From an uncultured Holophagaceae bacterium (lineage in GTDB: Bacteria; Acidobacteriota; Holophagae; Holophagales; Holophagaceae): a stretch of 35,276 nucleotides of DNA. The DNA lies in assembly GCA_903937385.1 (NCBI GenBank), contig CAIZZF010000023.1, positions 1 to 35,276 of the forward strand, written 5' to 3'. Positions 26,505 through 33,704 of the stretch are shown piece by piece. Position 1 is the stretch's first letter. Each line of letters begins with the position of its first letter. The notes beneath the pieces are model-generated. The model saw only the letters and a list, made by a program, of their open reading frames with translations. It was not told the origin of the DNA and made no database searches. The position numbers were made by a program, and so were the translations under genes.

Positions 26505-26569
26505 GCCACCAAGACACCAAGAAAGACTGCCGGTGTTGAATTTTGCGGTTCTCGGTGTCTTGATGGTGA
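26505..26569. repeat. Dispersed inverted repeat, related family member
   Basis: The left arm CCACCAAGACACCAAGAA (26506-26523) pairs with the right arm at 26549-26567 at 16 of 18 positions, around a loop of about 25 nt. Unit structure (ACCAAGAC) resembles the ACGAAGAC units of 7611-7691. It sits between the convergent YciI-like gene and the response regulator gene and could stop transcription from either side. Confidence 0.8.
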
Positions 26570-26651
26570 TCTTTTCTCTTCGAATGCAGTCGGTATCAAG
26601 CGCGGCGCAGCCTTCAACCGCGAGGTGAGCGCACCATCCGACGGCGGCGGC

Positions 26652-27011
26652 TCAGAGCGCGTCGCGCACGGCGTCGAGGAGCTCCTCGGAGCTCAGGGGC
26701 TTGTGCAGGACGCGGTTGACCGATTCGATCAGCAGGGCCTTCATGACCAGGGGATCGTGGCTCGCGGTCAGCACCAGGACCGGCAGGCCGGGGATCACTT
26801 TCCGCACCAGCCGCGTCACGACCACGCCATTGTAGAGCGGCATCTGAAAGTCGGTGATCACCAGATCCGGAGCCAGTTCCAGCATCTTGGCGCCGAGCTC
26901 TGCAGCGGGCACCTCACCCAGGGAGATCACCTCGTGTCCCGCGCCCTCAAGGAACCGAGTGAGCAGGTTGCGCATGAATTTGCTGTCATCGATGACCACG
27001 ATCTTGGACAC
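26652..27011 (-). CDS. CheY-like single-domain response regulator
   Basis: 119 residues, one receiver domain: IVVIDDSKFMRNLL with Asp8/Asp9, phosphoacceptor Asp in LVITDFQMPLYNG (position usually 52), Thr in LVLTASHD and Lys in VLHKPLS. There is no output domain. It starts with GTG at 27011, preceded by AGGGAG seven bases upstream; no earlier start fits the domain. It lies 81 bp downstream of the hybrid kinase gene on the same strand and probably receives phosphate from it, directly or through the kinase's own receiver domain. Confidence 0.9.
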   Translation of the reverse strand: MSKIVVIDDSKFMRNLLTRFLEGAGHEVISLGEVPAAELGAKMLELAPDLVITDFQMPLYNGVVVTRLVRKVIPGLPVLVLTASHDPLVMKALLIESVNRVLHKPLSSEELLDAVRDAL

Positions 27012-27092
27012 GGTTCGGCTCCCTGATTCCCTTCGGCAGGAAACGGGGTCGCCATGAATTGAATCATGCGCACAGGCGCGCCAACACTCGCT

Positions 27093-30000
27093 CTACGGGA
27101 AGGAGATGCTGTCCAGCTTCCGCTGGAATTCCCTCATGCTGAAGGGCTTCCTCAGGATGGAAACCTCCGGGTGACCGGCCAGCAGCGGGGCAATTTCGTG
27201 GTCACTGAAGCCCGTGGCCATGACCACAGGCATTCCTGGACAAAGCTCCAGTAACCTCGGCAGCGTCTCCGCGCCGCTCATGCCAGGCATGTTCATGTCC
27301 AGGATCACGAGGTCCATGGCGCCACTGGCTTCAAGCAGGCGCAAAGCGGAGGCCCCGCCTGAGGCCGTCAGCACCTGGTGTCCCAGCATCTCCAGCATGG
27401 GGGCCACGGACTCGCGGATGAGCTCGTCATCGTCCACCAGCAGGATCCGCAGCTTCGGTTGCGGGGCGAGTTCCTGGACCGCGACCGCAGCGGGTGGGAT
27501 GTGCCGCGGCACCACGCGGGTGGGCGGGAAGAACAGCACCGCCTCCGTCCCGACGTCCACCTGGCTGAGCAGCTCCAGGGTGCCGTCATGGGCCTTCATG
27601 GTGCCGTAGACCATGGCGAGTCCCAGCCCCGTGCCCTTGCCCTGCGGCTTGGTGGTGAAGAAGGGTTCCATGGCCTTGGCGAGCACTTCCGGCGCCATGC
27701 CCGCACCCGTATCCTGCACCCGGAGGAGCAGGCCACCGTCCCGCGTTGAGCAGGTGTGGATGTGGATGCTGCCACCGCTGGGCATGGCATCCATGGCATT
27801 CACGCAGAGGTTCATCAGCGCGTGGCTGAGCGCCCCGCGCTCACCGCGCAGGAGGTCGAGCCCTTCCTCGAGGTCCATCTCCAGGTGCACCCTCTGCAGC
27901 ATGGCGTGGCCCAGCAGGTGCCCCATCTCCCGCACCAGGTCATTCAGGTCGATGGGCTGCTCCTCCTGGAGGTCCTTCCGCGCGAAGAAGAGGAGGCCCT
28001 TGACCACACTGCGGCCCCGCATGCAGGCGCTGATGATCGTGTCGAGGTTCCGGGCCTCGGCACCGAACGGATCGGCTCCCTCCCGGAGGGTGCAGGACAG
28101 GCTCAGGATCGCCCCCAGCACGTTGTTCATGTCGTGCGCCACGCCACCCGCCAGGCTGCCGAGGCTCTCGAGCTTCTGGGACTGCTGCAGCTGCTGCTCC
28201 AGCTGCAGCCGCTCGACCTCGCTGGCCCGCCGCTCGGTGATGTCCTGGATGACGCCCGTCATGGTCAGGGGCTGACCTTCCGCATCGTAGTGGATGAGCC
28301 CCCGGCCGTGCACCCACCGGGGAACGTTATCGGAGGCCCGCACGATGGGATAGTCCAGGTCGAACCGCTCGCGACGCGCCATGATCCCGGCCACGTAACT
28401 GTGCATCTGCGCCCGGAACTCCGGGGCGACGATGGCGATCCAGCCGTCGAGGTCACGCGGGTGCTGGCCGTCAATGCCAAAGATGTGGTCCAGGGAGGCA
28501 CTGCTCCGCCACCGGTTCTCCGGAATGTCCCAGATGTAGATGCCGATGTCACCCGCCTCCTGGGCCTCACTCAGGAACTGCTCGCTCTCCCGCAGGGCGG
28601 CCTCGGTCTGTCGCCGCTGGGCCTCGCCCTCGAGGTGATCGAGGGCATAGGAGATGTCCATGGAGGCCTCTTCGAGCAACTCCGCCTCATGGGTGCCGAA
28701 GAAGTCGCGCTCCCGGGCATAGACCGCCAGCACACCCCGCACCTGGCCCCCTTCCCGGATGGGAAAGGCAGCCGTGCTGGCGAACCCGGAAGCCACCAGC
28801 TCGGCGCGCCAGGGCTTGGAGACCGGCCCCTCCAGGAAGTCATTCACGATGCAGGGGCAGCTGGCGCGGAGGGCCGTGCCCACGGCCCCGCACCCTTCCG
28901 GCGTGTCATCGCTGCGGGCCTCCACGCGGTCCAGCATCCCGAGCTGGTCGCCATGGCTGGCGACCGCCGCCACACGGTGGGTGAGGGGATCGTCCCAGCC
29001 GATCCAGGCCATGGCGAAGCCGCCGGGCTCCACCATGGCCTTGCAGATCCGGTCGAGCAGCACCTGCCGCGAGGGGGACTGGACGATGGCCTGGCTCACC
29101 TGGCCCAGGGCCGCGTAGAGACCCGTCATCCGCTTGAGCTCGCGGTCCTTGACCATCCGGTCGCTGATGTCGCGAATCAGGCTGCTGATCCGGGGCCCAT
29201 CGGGCGAGGCGAAGGACCGGGCGCTGACCTCCACCGTGACGATGGTGCCGTCCTTGCGCCGGTGGGTGGTCTCGAAGCGCAACGCACCAAGAGCCTTCAT
29301 CTGCGCGAACTGCGCCTGGGCAGTTTCCCTGATCTCGGGCGGTCGCAGGTCCAGGATGTTCATGCCCTTGAACTCGGCTTCGGAGTAGCCGTACTGGGCC
29401 ACAGCCTGGGCATTGGCCTCCAGGATCCGTCCCTCCGAGTCCAGCAGCAGGATGCTGTCATTGGCTTCCCGGATCAGCCACTCGAACCGCTGCGAGAGGG
29501 CCAGCCGGGCGCGGACCGAGGCCCCCTCCCGCAGCCGCACCAGCATCACCAGGCCCAGGACCGACAGTCCCAGCAGGGCCAGCAGCCCGACGGCACTGAT
29601 CAGGGTCCGGCGCCGGATGGGGCCATAGAGCTCGCGCTCATCGACCTTCGCCACCAGAGACCAGGGCGTGCCATTCACCCGGCGCACGGCGGCCACCACG
29701 GGCACCTGGCGGTAGTCGAGGCCCTCGGTCTGCCCCTCCTGCCCCAGGGCCGCCATGGCGACCGGACGCGAGGTGGTCGGACCCAGGGTCATCCGCAGGG
29801 CCAGGGGCGCCCCGCCCTGGTGCCGCAGGTCGTTCAGCACCACAGCCTCGCGCTCGTCCCGACGGATGAGCAGGATTTCCGCCGTCTGGCTGGGAGTCGG
29901 CCAGGCCTTCAGCAGCGGATACAGGCCCTGGGCGGGATCCACCCTGAACAGCAGCGTACCCACCGGCGCAGCCCCCGAGCTCAGTCCTGCGCTGATGGGC

Positions 30001-30533
30001 ACCCAGATGTTGAGGTGTACGGTCGAGTGGTCAGGATTCCGGTGCAGGTCCGAGACCATCAGGTCCTCGGATTGCAGGGCCCGGCGGAGCTGCGCTTGGT
30101 CATAGGACCAGGAGGCGCTGCCCAGATTGGCGGGTACGGACAGCCGGGGCAGTCCCTTGCCATCAAAGAGTATGATTCTGGCGTAGCCGCCTTGGCGGAG
30201 ATGCTCCAGCCAGGGCCGCAGGTGCCGCTCACGCGTGGGGTCCAGAGGCCCCTGCAGATAGCGGCGCAGCACCTCCTGGTCCAGGGGGCCCTGGACGAGC
30301 CGCCCCGTGTCCACCACCCGATCCCGGTACCAATCGGCAACCTGGGCGGCCTTCAGGTCCGCAATGGTGCCCAGCTCATTCTGGGCCTGCTGTCGGGCCT
30401 CGCGGGTGTGCCCCGTCAGCAGCAGGTAGCCGCCACCGAGGAGCAGCACCCCTAGGACCAAGGCAACGCCCAAGGCCCAGAGGGCCACCACCGCCTGGTG
30501 CTTTCGGGATGGTTCCTGGCCTTCCGTCTTCAT
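27093..30533 (-). CDS. Hybrid sensor histidine kinase (PAS-GAF-PAS-HK-REC)
   Basis: 1146 residues from ATG 30533. TM1 lies near residues 15-40, then a periplasmic sensor of about 250 residues (Cache-like, with LVQGPLDQEVLRRYL and VDERELYGPIRRR at its end), TM2 at about 293-320, PAS (IREANDSILLLDSEGRI), GAF (about 460-620) and a second PAS (SEAQEAGDIGIYIWDIP). HisKA follows with His800 in GGVAHDMNNVLGAIL, then HATPase (NLCVNAMDAMPSGG, DTGAGM, GKGTGLGLAMV) and a C-terminal receiver with Asp1079 in LVILDMNMPGMSG. The VAHDMNN H-box is the type common in PAS-rich kinases. An in-frame ATG 54 nt upstream would add an AT-rich stretch and is less likely. Confidence 0.92.
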   Translation of the reverse strand: MKTEGQEPSRKHQAVVALWALGVALVLGVLLLGGGYLLLTGHTREARQQAQNELGTIADLKAAQVADWYRDRVVDTGRLVQGPLDQEVLRRYLQGPLDPTRERHLRPWLEHLRQGGYARIILFDGKGLPRLSVPANLGSASWSYDQAQLRRALQSEDLMVSDLHRNPDHSTVHLNIWVPISAGLSSGAAPVGTLLFRVDPAQGLYPLLKAWPTPSQTAEILLIRRDEREAVVLNDLRHQGGAPLALRMTLGPTTSRPVAMAALGQEGQTEGLDYRQVPVVAAVRRVNGTPWSLVAKVDERELYGPIRRRTLISAVGLLALLGLSVLGLVMLVRLREGASVRARLALSQRFEWLIREANDSILLLDSEGRILEANAQAVAQYGYSEAEFKGMNILDLRPPEIRETAQAQFAQMKALGALRFETTHRRKDGTIVTVEVSARSFASPDGPRISSLIRDISDRMVKDRELKRMTGLYAALGQVSQAIVQSPSRQVLLDRICKAMVEPGGFAMAWIGWDDPLTHRVAAVASHGDQLGMLDRVEARSDDTPEGCGAVGTALRASCPCIVNDFLEGPVSKPWRAELVASGFASTAAFPIREGGQVRGVLAVYARERDFFGTHEAELLEEASMDISYALDHLEGEAQRRQTEAALRESEQFLSEAQEAGDIGIYIWDIPENRWRSSASLDHIFGIDGQHPRDLDGWIAIVAPEFRAQMHSYVAGIMARRERFDLDYPIVRASDNVPRWVHGRGLIHYDAEGQPLTMTGVIQDITERRASEVERLQLEQQLQQSQKLESLGSLAGGVAHDMNNVLGAILSLSCTLREGADPFGAEARNLDTIISACMRGRSVVKGLLFFARKDLQEEQPIDLNDLVREMGHLLGHAMLQRVHLEMDLEEGLDLLRGERGALSHALMNLCVNAMDAMPSGGSIHIHTCSTRDGGLLLRVQDTGAGMAPEVLAKAMEPFFTTKPQGKGTGLGLAMVYGTMKAHDGTLELLSQVDVGTEAVLFFPPTRVVPRHIPPAAVAVQELAPQPKLRILLVDDDELIRESVAPMLEMLGHQVLTASGGASALRLLEASGAMDLVILDMNMPGMSGAETLPRLLELCPGMPVVMATGFSDHEIAPLLAGHPEVSILRKPFSMREFQRKLDSISFP

Positions 30534-30711
30534 AAAGGAGTCATATATCCTTATATCAAGACCCGCGTAGGTCTTTTTACTTAGCATGAGAATGTCACGA
30601 ATGCGAAACGCGGGAACGGGAATTCCACCCCGCTGCCGCGTCGGCCCTTTCCCGGCAGAGCCCTCTCAAGCTGATGCATTGGAGCCAGCCCTCAGCAGGT
30701 GAGGCGGCTGC

Positions 30712-31041
30712 TCAGTTTCGGCGCCACACATACCGGTCGATGGTCTCGGGCACGAACCCTACCTTTAGCCAGAAGGACCGGGCGGTGAACCGGACGCGGT
30801 CCGCGATGATCATGGGGTGGCCACTCTTGAAGTGGTCGATGACCGCCCGGGCGTAGCCATGCCCCTCGAACTCGGGGTAGACCATGATCGAAAACACTGT
30901 GAACTGGCCGGCCTCGATGCGACAGCGCGACTTGCCCACCTGGGTCCCGTCCTGCTCGATGTCGAACCAGTCGTAGTCCCCCAGGTCCGCGGAGCGCGGC
31001 CGCTGGATGAGTTCAAGGCCCATTCCGATGGTTTCCGTCAT
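30712..31041 (-). CDS. GNAT-like acetyltransferase coupled to the HDAC-like gene
   Basis: 109 residues, short for the family but with the GNAT core: FTVFSIMVYPEFEGHGYARAVIDHFK has the central strand and the EGHGYA acetyl-CoA loop (Q/RxxGxA type), and a late FWLKVGFVPE segment matches the C-terminal F-Y-x-x-x-G-F block. It begins MTETIGMGLEL, chosen because this ATG overlaps the TGA of the HDAC-like gene by 4 nt (ATGA). It is the last gene of the minus-strand set that starts with the CheR-like gene. Acetyl transfer to a protein lysine or small amine is likely; the substrate is unknown. Confidence 0.78.
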   Translation of the reverse strand: MTETIGMGLELIQRPRSADLGDYDWFDIEQDGTQVGKSRCRIEAGQFTVFSIMVYPEFEGHGYARAVIDHFKSGHPMIIADRVRFTARSFWLKVGFVPETIDRYVWRRN

Positions 31042-31799
31042 CCCGCGAATCCTTGGCAAAAGGCCAGCACATTGGCGCCCAGGTCCTTCAGATAGTACCC
31101 CCCCTCCAGCACCGCGAACCGGCGGCCGCGACTGAGGCGCACCGAGGCCTCGCGGATGAGGGTGCCAAGCCTTCCGAAATCCGGGGTGTCCAGCTTGTGC
31201 CCCACATCCAGCTTGTAGGCATCGAACCCGGCGGAGACCGCGAAGATGTCCGTGGGTCCGGTCGCCCCGAGGCGCGTCTCCACCAGTTCCAGGTATTCCT
31301 CGGCCGTCGCCGCGAAGGGGTTGAAGATCTCAGCCTGGGGCCAGCCGGCGAGCACATCCCGGGTGCCGTCCCCGGTGTGGGCGTCGAAGTCGATCACGAA
31401 GGCGCTCTCGATCCGCCGCTCGGCGCGCAGGACGAGCAGGGCCAGCGCGAGGTTGCTGAAGGTGCAGTGGCCCCAGGCGCCTGTGCGGGAGGCGTGGTGC
31501 CCGGGCGGGCGGACGCAGGCAAAGGCTGGGTCACCGCTGCGGGCCAGGCGCCCGGCGAGGATCGCCCCACCCGCGGCCAGGCTGGCCATGGCGAAGCGCT
31601 CCGGGTCCTCGACCACCGTCTGGACGTAGCCCGGGTCATGGGCCAGGTGCAGCTGTTCCACCGTGGCCGCCACGGGGGCGATGCGCTCCCAGGCACGATC
31701 CCCGAGCCCACTGAGGGCCGCTTCCATCCGACCGGGTATGGCGGCATTGTCCTGGGCGTAGGTGGAACCCCGGAAGCGCTCGTCATAGACCAGTTTCAT
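31038..31799 (-). CDS. Histone-deacetylase-family amidohydrolase
   Basis: 253 residues, the HDAC/acetylpolyamine amidohydrolase fold. Catalytic features are intact: PPGHHA with the His101/His102 pair, Zn ligands Asp139 and His141 in DFDAHTGDGT, a third Zn Asp in SAGFDAYKLD, and the late EGGYYL Tyr loop. The GHCTFSN segment takes the place of the usual GFCxxNN. Bacterial members remove acetyl groups from lysine or polyamines. At 253 residues it is shorter than many bacterial HDAC-like proteins (300 or more). It sits between an MBL hydrolase gene (9 bp upstream) and a GNAT-like acetyltransferase gene (4-nt overlap). Confidence 0.92.
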   Translation of the reverse strand: MKLVYDERFRGSTYAQDNAAIPGRMEAALSGLGDRAWERIAPVAATVEQLHLAHDPGYVQTVVEDPERFAMASLAAGGAILAGRLARSGDPAFACVRPPGHHASRTGAWGHCTFSNLALALLVLRAERRIESAFVIDFDAHTGDGTRDVLAGWPQAEIFNPFAATAEEYLELVETRLGATGPTDIFAVSAGFDAYKLDVGHKLDTPDFGRLGTLIREASVRLSRGRRFAVLEGGYYLKDLGANVLAFCQGFAG

Positions 31800-31808
31800 G
31801 GCCGGGCC

Positions 31809-32426
31809 TCAATCCTTGATCAGGGACAGGTGCACGTTCTCGAGACAGCTGCGAATGAAGCCCGTGGCGTCACGCAGGATGGGCTGGCCATGACCGGGGT
31901 AGATGCGCTTGATGTCGAGCCCCGCGAGGCGCTCCAGCGAGCTCACATAGGCCTTTGGATAGGCGCCGAGATGATCTGAGATCCGGTAGAGCGTGTCCCC
32001 GGAGAACAGGGTGCCGCTCTCCGGCAGGTAGACGCAGATGGAGTCCTCCGAGTGGCCCGGCGTGTGGAGCAGCTTGCCGAACTGGTCGCCCACCATAAGG
32101 AACATGCCGTCATGGACCGAGTTGTAGCGCGAACCAAAGGCCTTCCAGGCAAACGTCTCCGGGCTGAACTGCCGCTCCAGGCCAGGCAGGCCGCCCGTGT
32201 GGTCGAAGTGCTCGTGGGTGAGGATGACCTGCTCCACGGACTTCTTCCCGATGCCCTTGGAAGGCAGCGCCATCTCCCGCAGGAAGTAGGCGAGGTTCTC
32301 GGGATTCGTGCTGCCGGTGTCGATGAGCGTGTTGCGGTCCGAGGGGGTGTTGTTCTCGCCCAGGATCCAGTAGGAGACACAGGCATAGTCCGAGGGGTCA
32401 TCCCGGTGGAGGGGAATGACGCGCAT
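31809..32426 (-). CDS. Metallo-beta-lactamase-fold hydrolase
   Basis: 205 residues of the MBL fold with the metal motif THEHFDHTGG (HxHxDH), the second-His LLHTPGHSEDSIC, an Asp in LFSGDTLYR and a final His in YPGHGQP. These match the glyoxalase-II-like subgroup; typical substrates are thioesters, lactones or other esters, and the specific one is unknown. It lies 3 bp downstream of the CheR-like stop and 9 bp upstream of the HDAC-like start, on the same strand, so it is a core member of the four-gene set. Confidence 0.9.
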   Translation of the reverse strand: MRVIPLHRDDPSDYACVSYWILGENNTPSDRNTLIDTGSTNPENLAYFLREMALPSKGIGKKSVEQVILTHEHFDHTGGLPGLERQFSPETFAWKAFGSRYNSVHDGMFLMVGDQFGKLLHTPGHSEDSICVYLPESGTLFSGDTLYRISDHLGAYPKAYVSSLERLAGLDIKRIYPGHGQPILRDATGFIRSCLENVHLSLIKD

Positions 32427-32429
32427 GAC

Positions 32430-33044
32430 TCAGGCTTCCGGCTTCTGATAGAGCGGCGTGCCCCGTTCGACCTGCTTGAAGCGGGTGGCGAAGGCTGGCG
32501 GGATCGCCTGGTTCCCGTCCACGGCCAGGAAGCCCCCGGGCAGCAGGGTCTCGTGGAACATCTCCAGCACCTTCACCTGGTCGGCGGGCGAGAAGTGCAT
32601 CAGGACGTTCTTGCAGACGATGAGGGAGTAGCCGGTCTCGGGGGGCACCAGGGTCAGCAGGTCATGCTGGATGTAGCGGACCCGCTCCCGGATCGAGGGA
32701 ATCAGCCGGAACACCTCCGGGCTGTCCGTGCCCTCGAAGTACTGCTCCCGGTGGGTCTGCGGCACCCAGAAGATGTCCTGGCGGCTGTACTCGGCGGCCC
32801 GGATCTTGTCGGCGAACTGGGCGTAGTTGCTCTCCTCATAGTCCGTGGCGAGGATGTCCAGGTTGCGGTAGTGGAAGGAGCCCAGCTTCGAGGCAAACAG
32901 GATGGCCAGGGTATAGGGTTCCTCGCCGGAGGCGCAGCCCGCATCCCAGACGCGCATCACCCGGGAGTGGCTGATGGCCGGTATGACGTGCTCCCCAATG
33001 GCATTCAGGGCGTCGGTGTCACGGAAGAAGGAGGTGTAGGCCAT
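32430..33044 (-). CDS. CheR-like SAM-dependent methyltransferase lacking the N-terminal domain
   Basis: 204 residues corresponding to the catalytic domain of CheR. SAM-binding WDAGCASGEEPYTLAI follows TSFFRD, and ILATDYEESNYAQF, YIQHDLL, IVCKNVLMHF (CheR: i.cRNVliYf) and LLPGGFLAVDG complete the fold. The usual N-terminal helical domain that docks on chemoreceptors (about 70 residues before FFRD) is absent, and no sequence for it is seen upstream. CheR methylates chemoreceptor glutamates; this form may act on another protein. The gene is divergent from the chemoreceptor at 33705 and leads a set with MBL, HDAC-like and GNAT-like genes. Confidence 0.85.
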   Translation of the reverse strand: MAYTSFFRDTDALNAIGEHVIPAISHSRVMRVWDAGCASGEEPYTLAILFASKLGSFHYRNLDILATDYEESNYAQFADKIRAAEYSRQDIFWVPQTHREQYFEGTDSPEVFRLIPSIRERVRYIQHDLLTLVPPETGYSLIVCKNVLMHFSPADQVKVLEMFHETLLPGGFLAVDGNQAIPPAFATRFKQVERGTPLYQKPEA

Positions 33045-33704
33045 GGCTCACGGGACAATCACATAGGGGTAAGAAAGAAGGCGTGGCAACGTTACGCCAC
33101 CGGGGAACGAGGGCAGGCAGTCAGACCTGATCCGGGCTCGGGGCCTCGAGATCTTCGGTCATGCACTCGGCATCGGCGGGGGAGGTCGGGGACATGAGGT
33201 TGGACCATTCCGGCATAGCTTTGGACCCGCACACGCCTTTTACGAAAACAGCCGAAGCGACTAGCGAATGATATTTTATCGTTTTTTTCTTTCAAATAGG
33301 TAAAAAATGATCGATAAAATAAGATTTTATTTTATTTTCAACATCACACAACCACAATCTTTTTTTCACTTGCAATTGCTTTATATACGCATGAGTCGAT
33401 ATTCAACTTAATTGAGCGGGACGTCGATTGGAGGAGGACAGGCTTCCTTACCCCCCTGTCTTTTGCTGGTCTCTCCATGATACCTGCACTCTCCAGCCTC
33501 CCAGTCGATCCGAGGGTCGGTGGACAGTCTGTCTGCGCGGCGGGGCCCGCAAGCCGCCAGTCCCATGGGAGGTGGGCCGTTCCCGCCCCGCTGTCCCGCC
33601 ACCTGAGCCTCCCCCCTCTCAGCGGGTAGGCGCAAGCCCTGCCCTCCCGCGCTGATCCCACGCCACTCCCTTCTCTCTACCCTCGTTCTTCAAGGAGATC
33701 CACC
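33045..33704. promoter_or_regulatory. Divergent control region of the CheR-like operon and chemoreceptor gene
   Basis: About 660 bp without a supported gene. The middle (33250-33420) is strongly AT-rich against a GC-rich genome and holds a perfect 9-bp inverted repeat (ATTTTATCG at 33273-33281, CGATAAAAT at 33312-33320). Between 33530 and 33660 the sequence is GC-rich with RNA-hairpin potential, including 33619-33655 (TCAGCG/CGCTGA outer stem, GCAA tetraloop). A ribosome site AAGGAG lies at 33692-33697 before the chemoreceptor ATG. I see no certain -10/-35 pair. A long structured leader for the chemoreceptor mRNA is likely. Confidence 0.5.

Noticed and set aside
27756-30455. 899-residue open frame antisense to the hybrid kinase
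   Set aside because: High third-position GC in the real gene removes stop codons from the opposite strand; the peptide is Gln/Gly/His/Pro-rich with no domains. The same applies to the long frame opposite glyS (22522-24675).
33121-33216. 31-residue minus-strand ORF upstream of the CheR-like gene
   Set aside because: It has no ribosome site and no family signal, and shows no similarity to the missing CheR N-terminal domain.
33273-33320. Sigma-28 promoter for the chemoreceptor
   Set aside because: CGATAA fits part of the -10 element, but the -35 match at the right spacing is poor (about 3 of 8).
33500-33700. Cobalamin-like or c-di-GMP-like riboswitch in the chemoreceptor leader
   Set aside because: Short resemblances such as CTGTCCCGCCAC and CGCAAGCC are present, but the order and spacing of the conserved boxes do not fit either class. 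Only generic hairpins are claimed.
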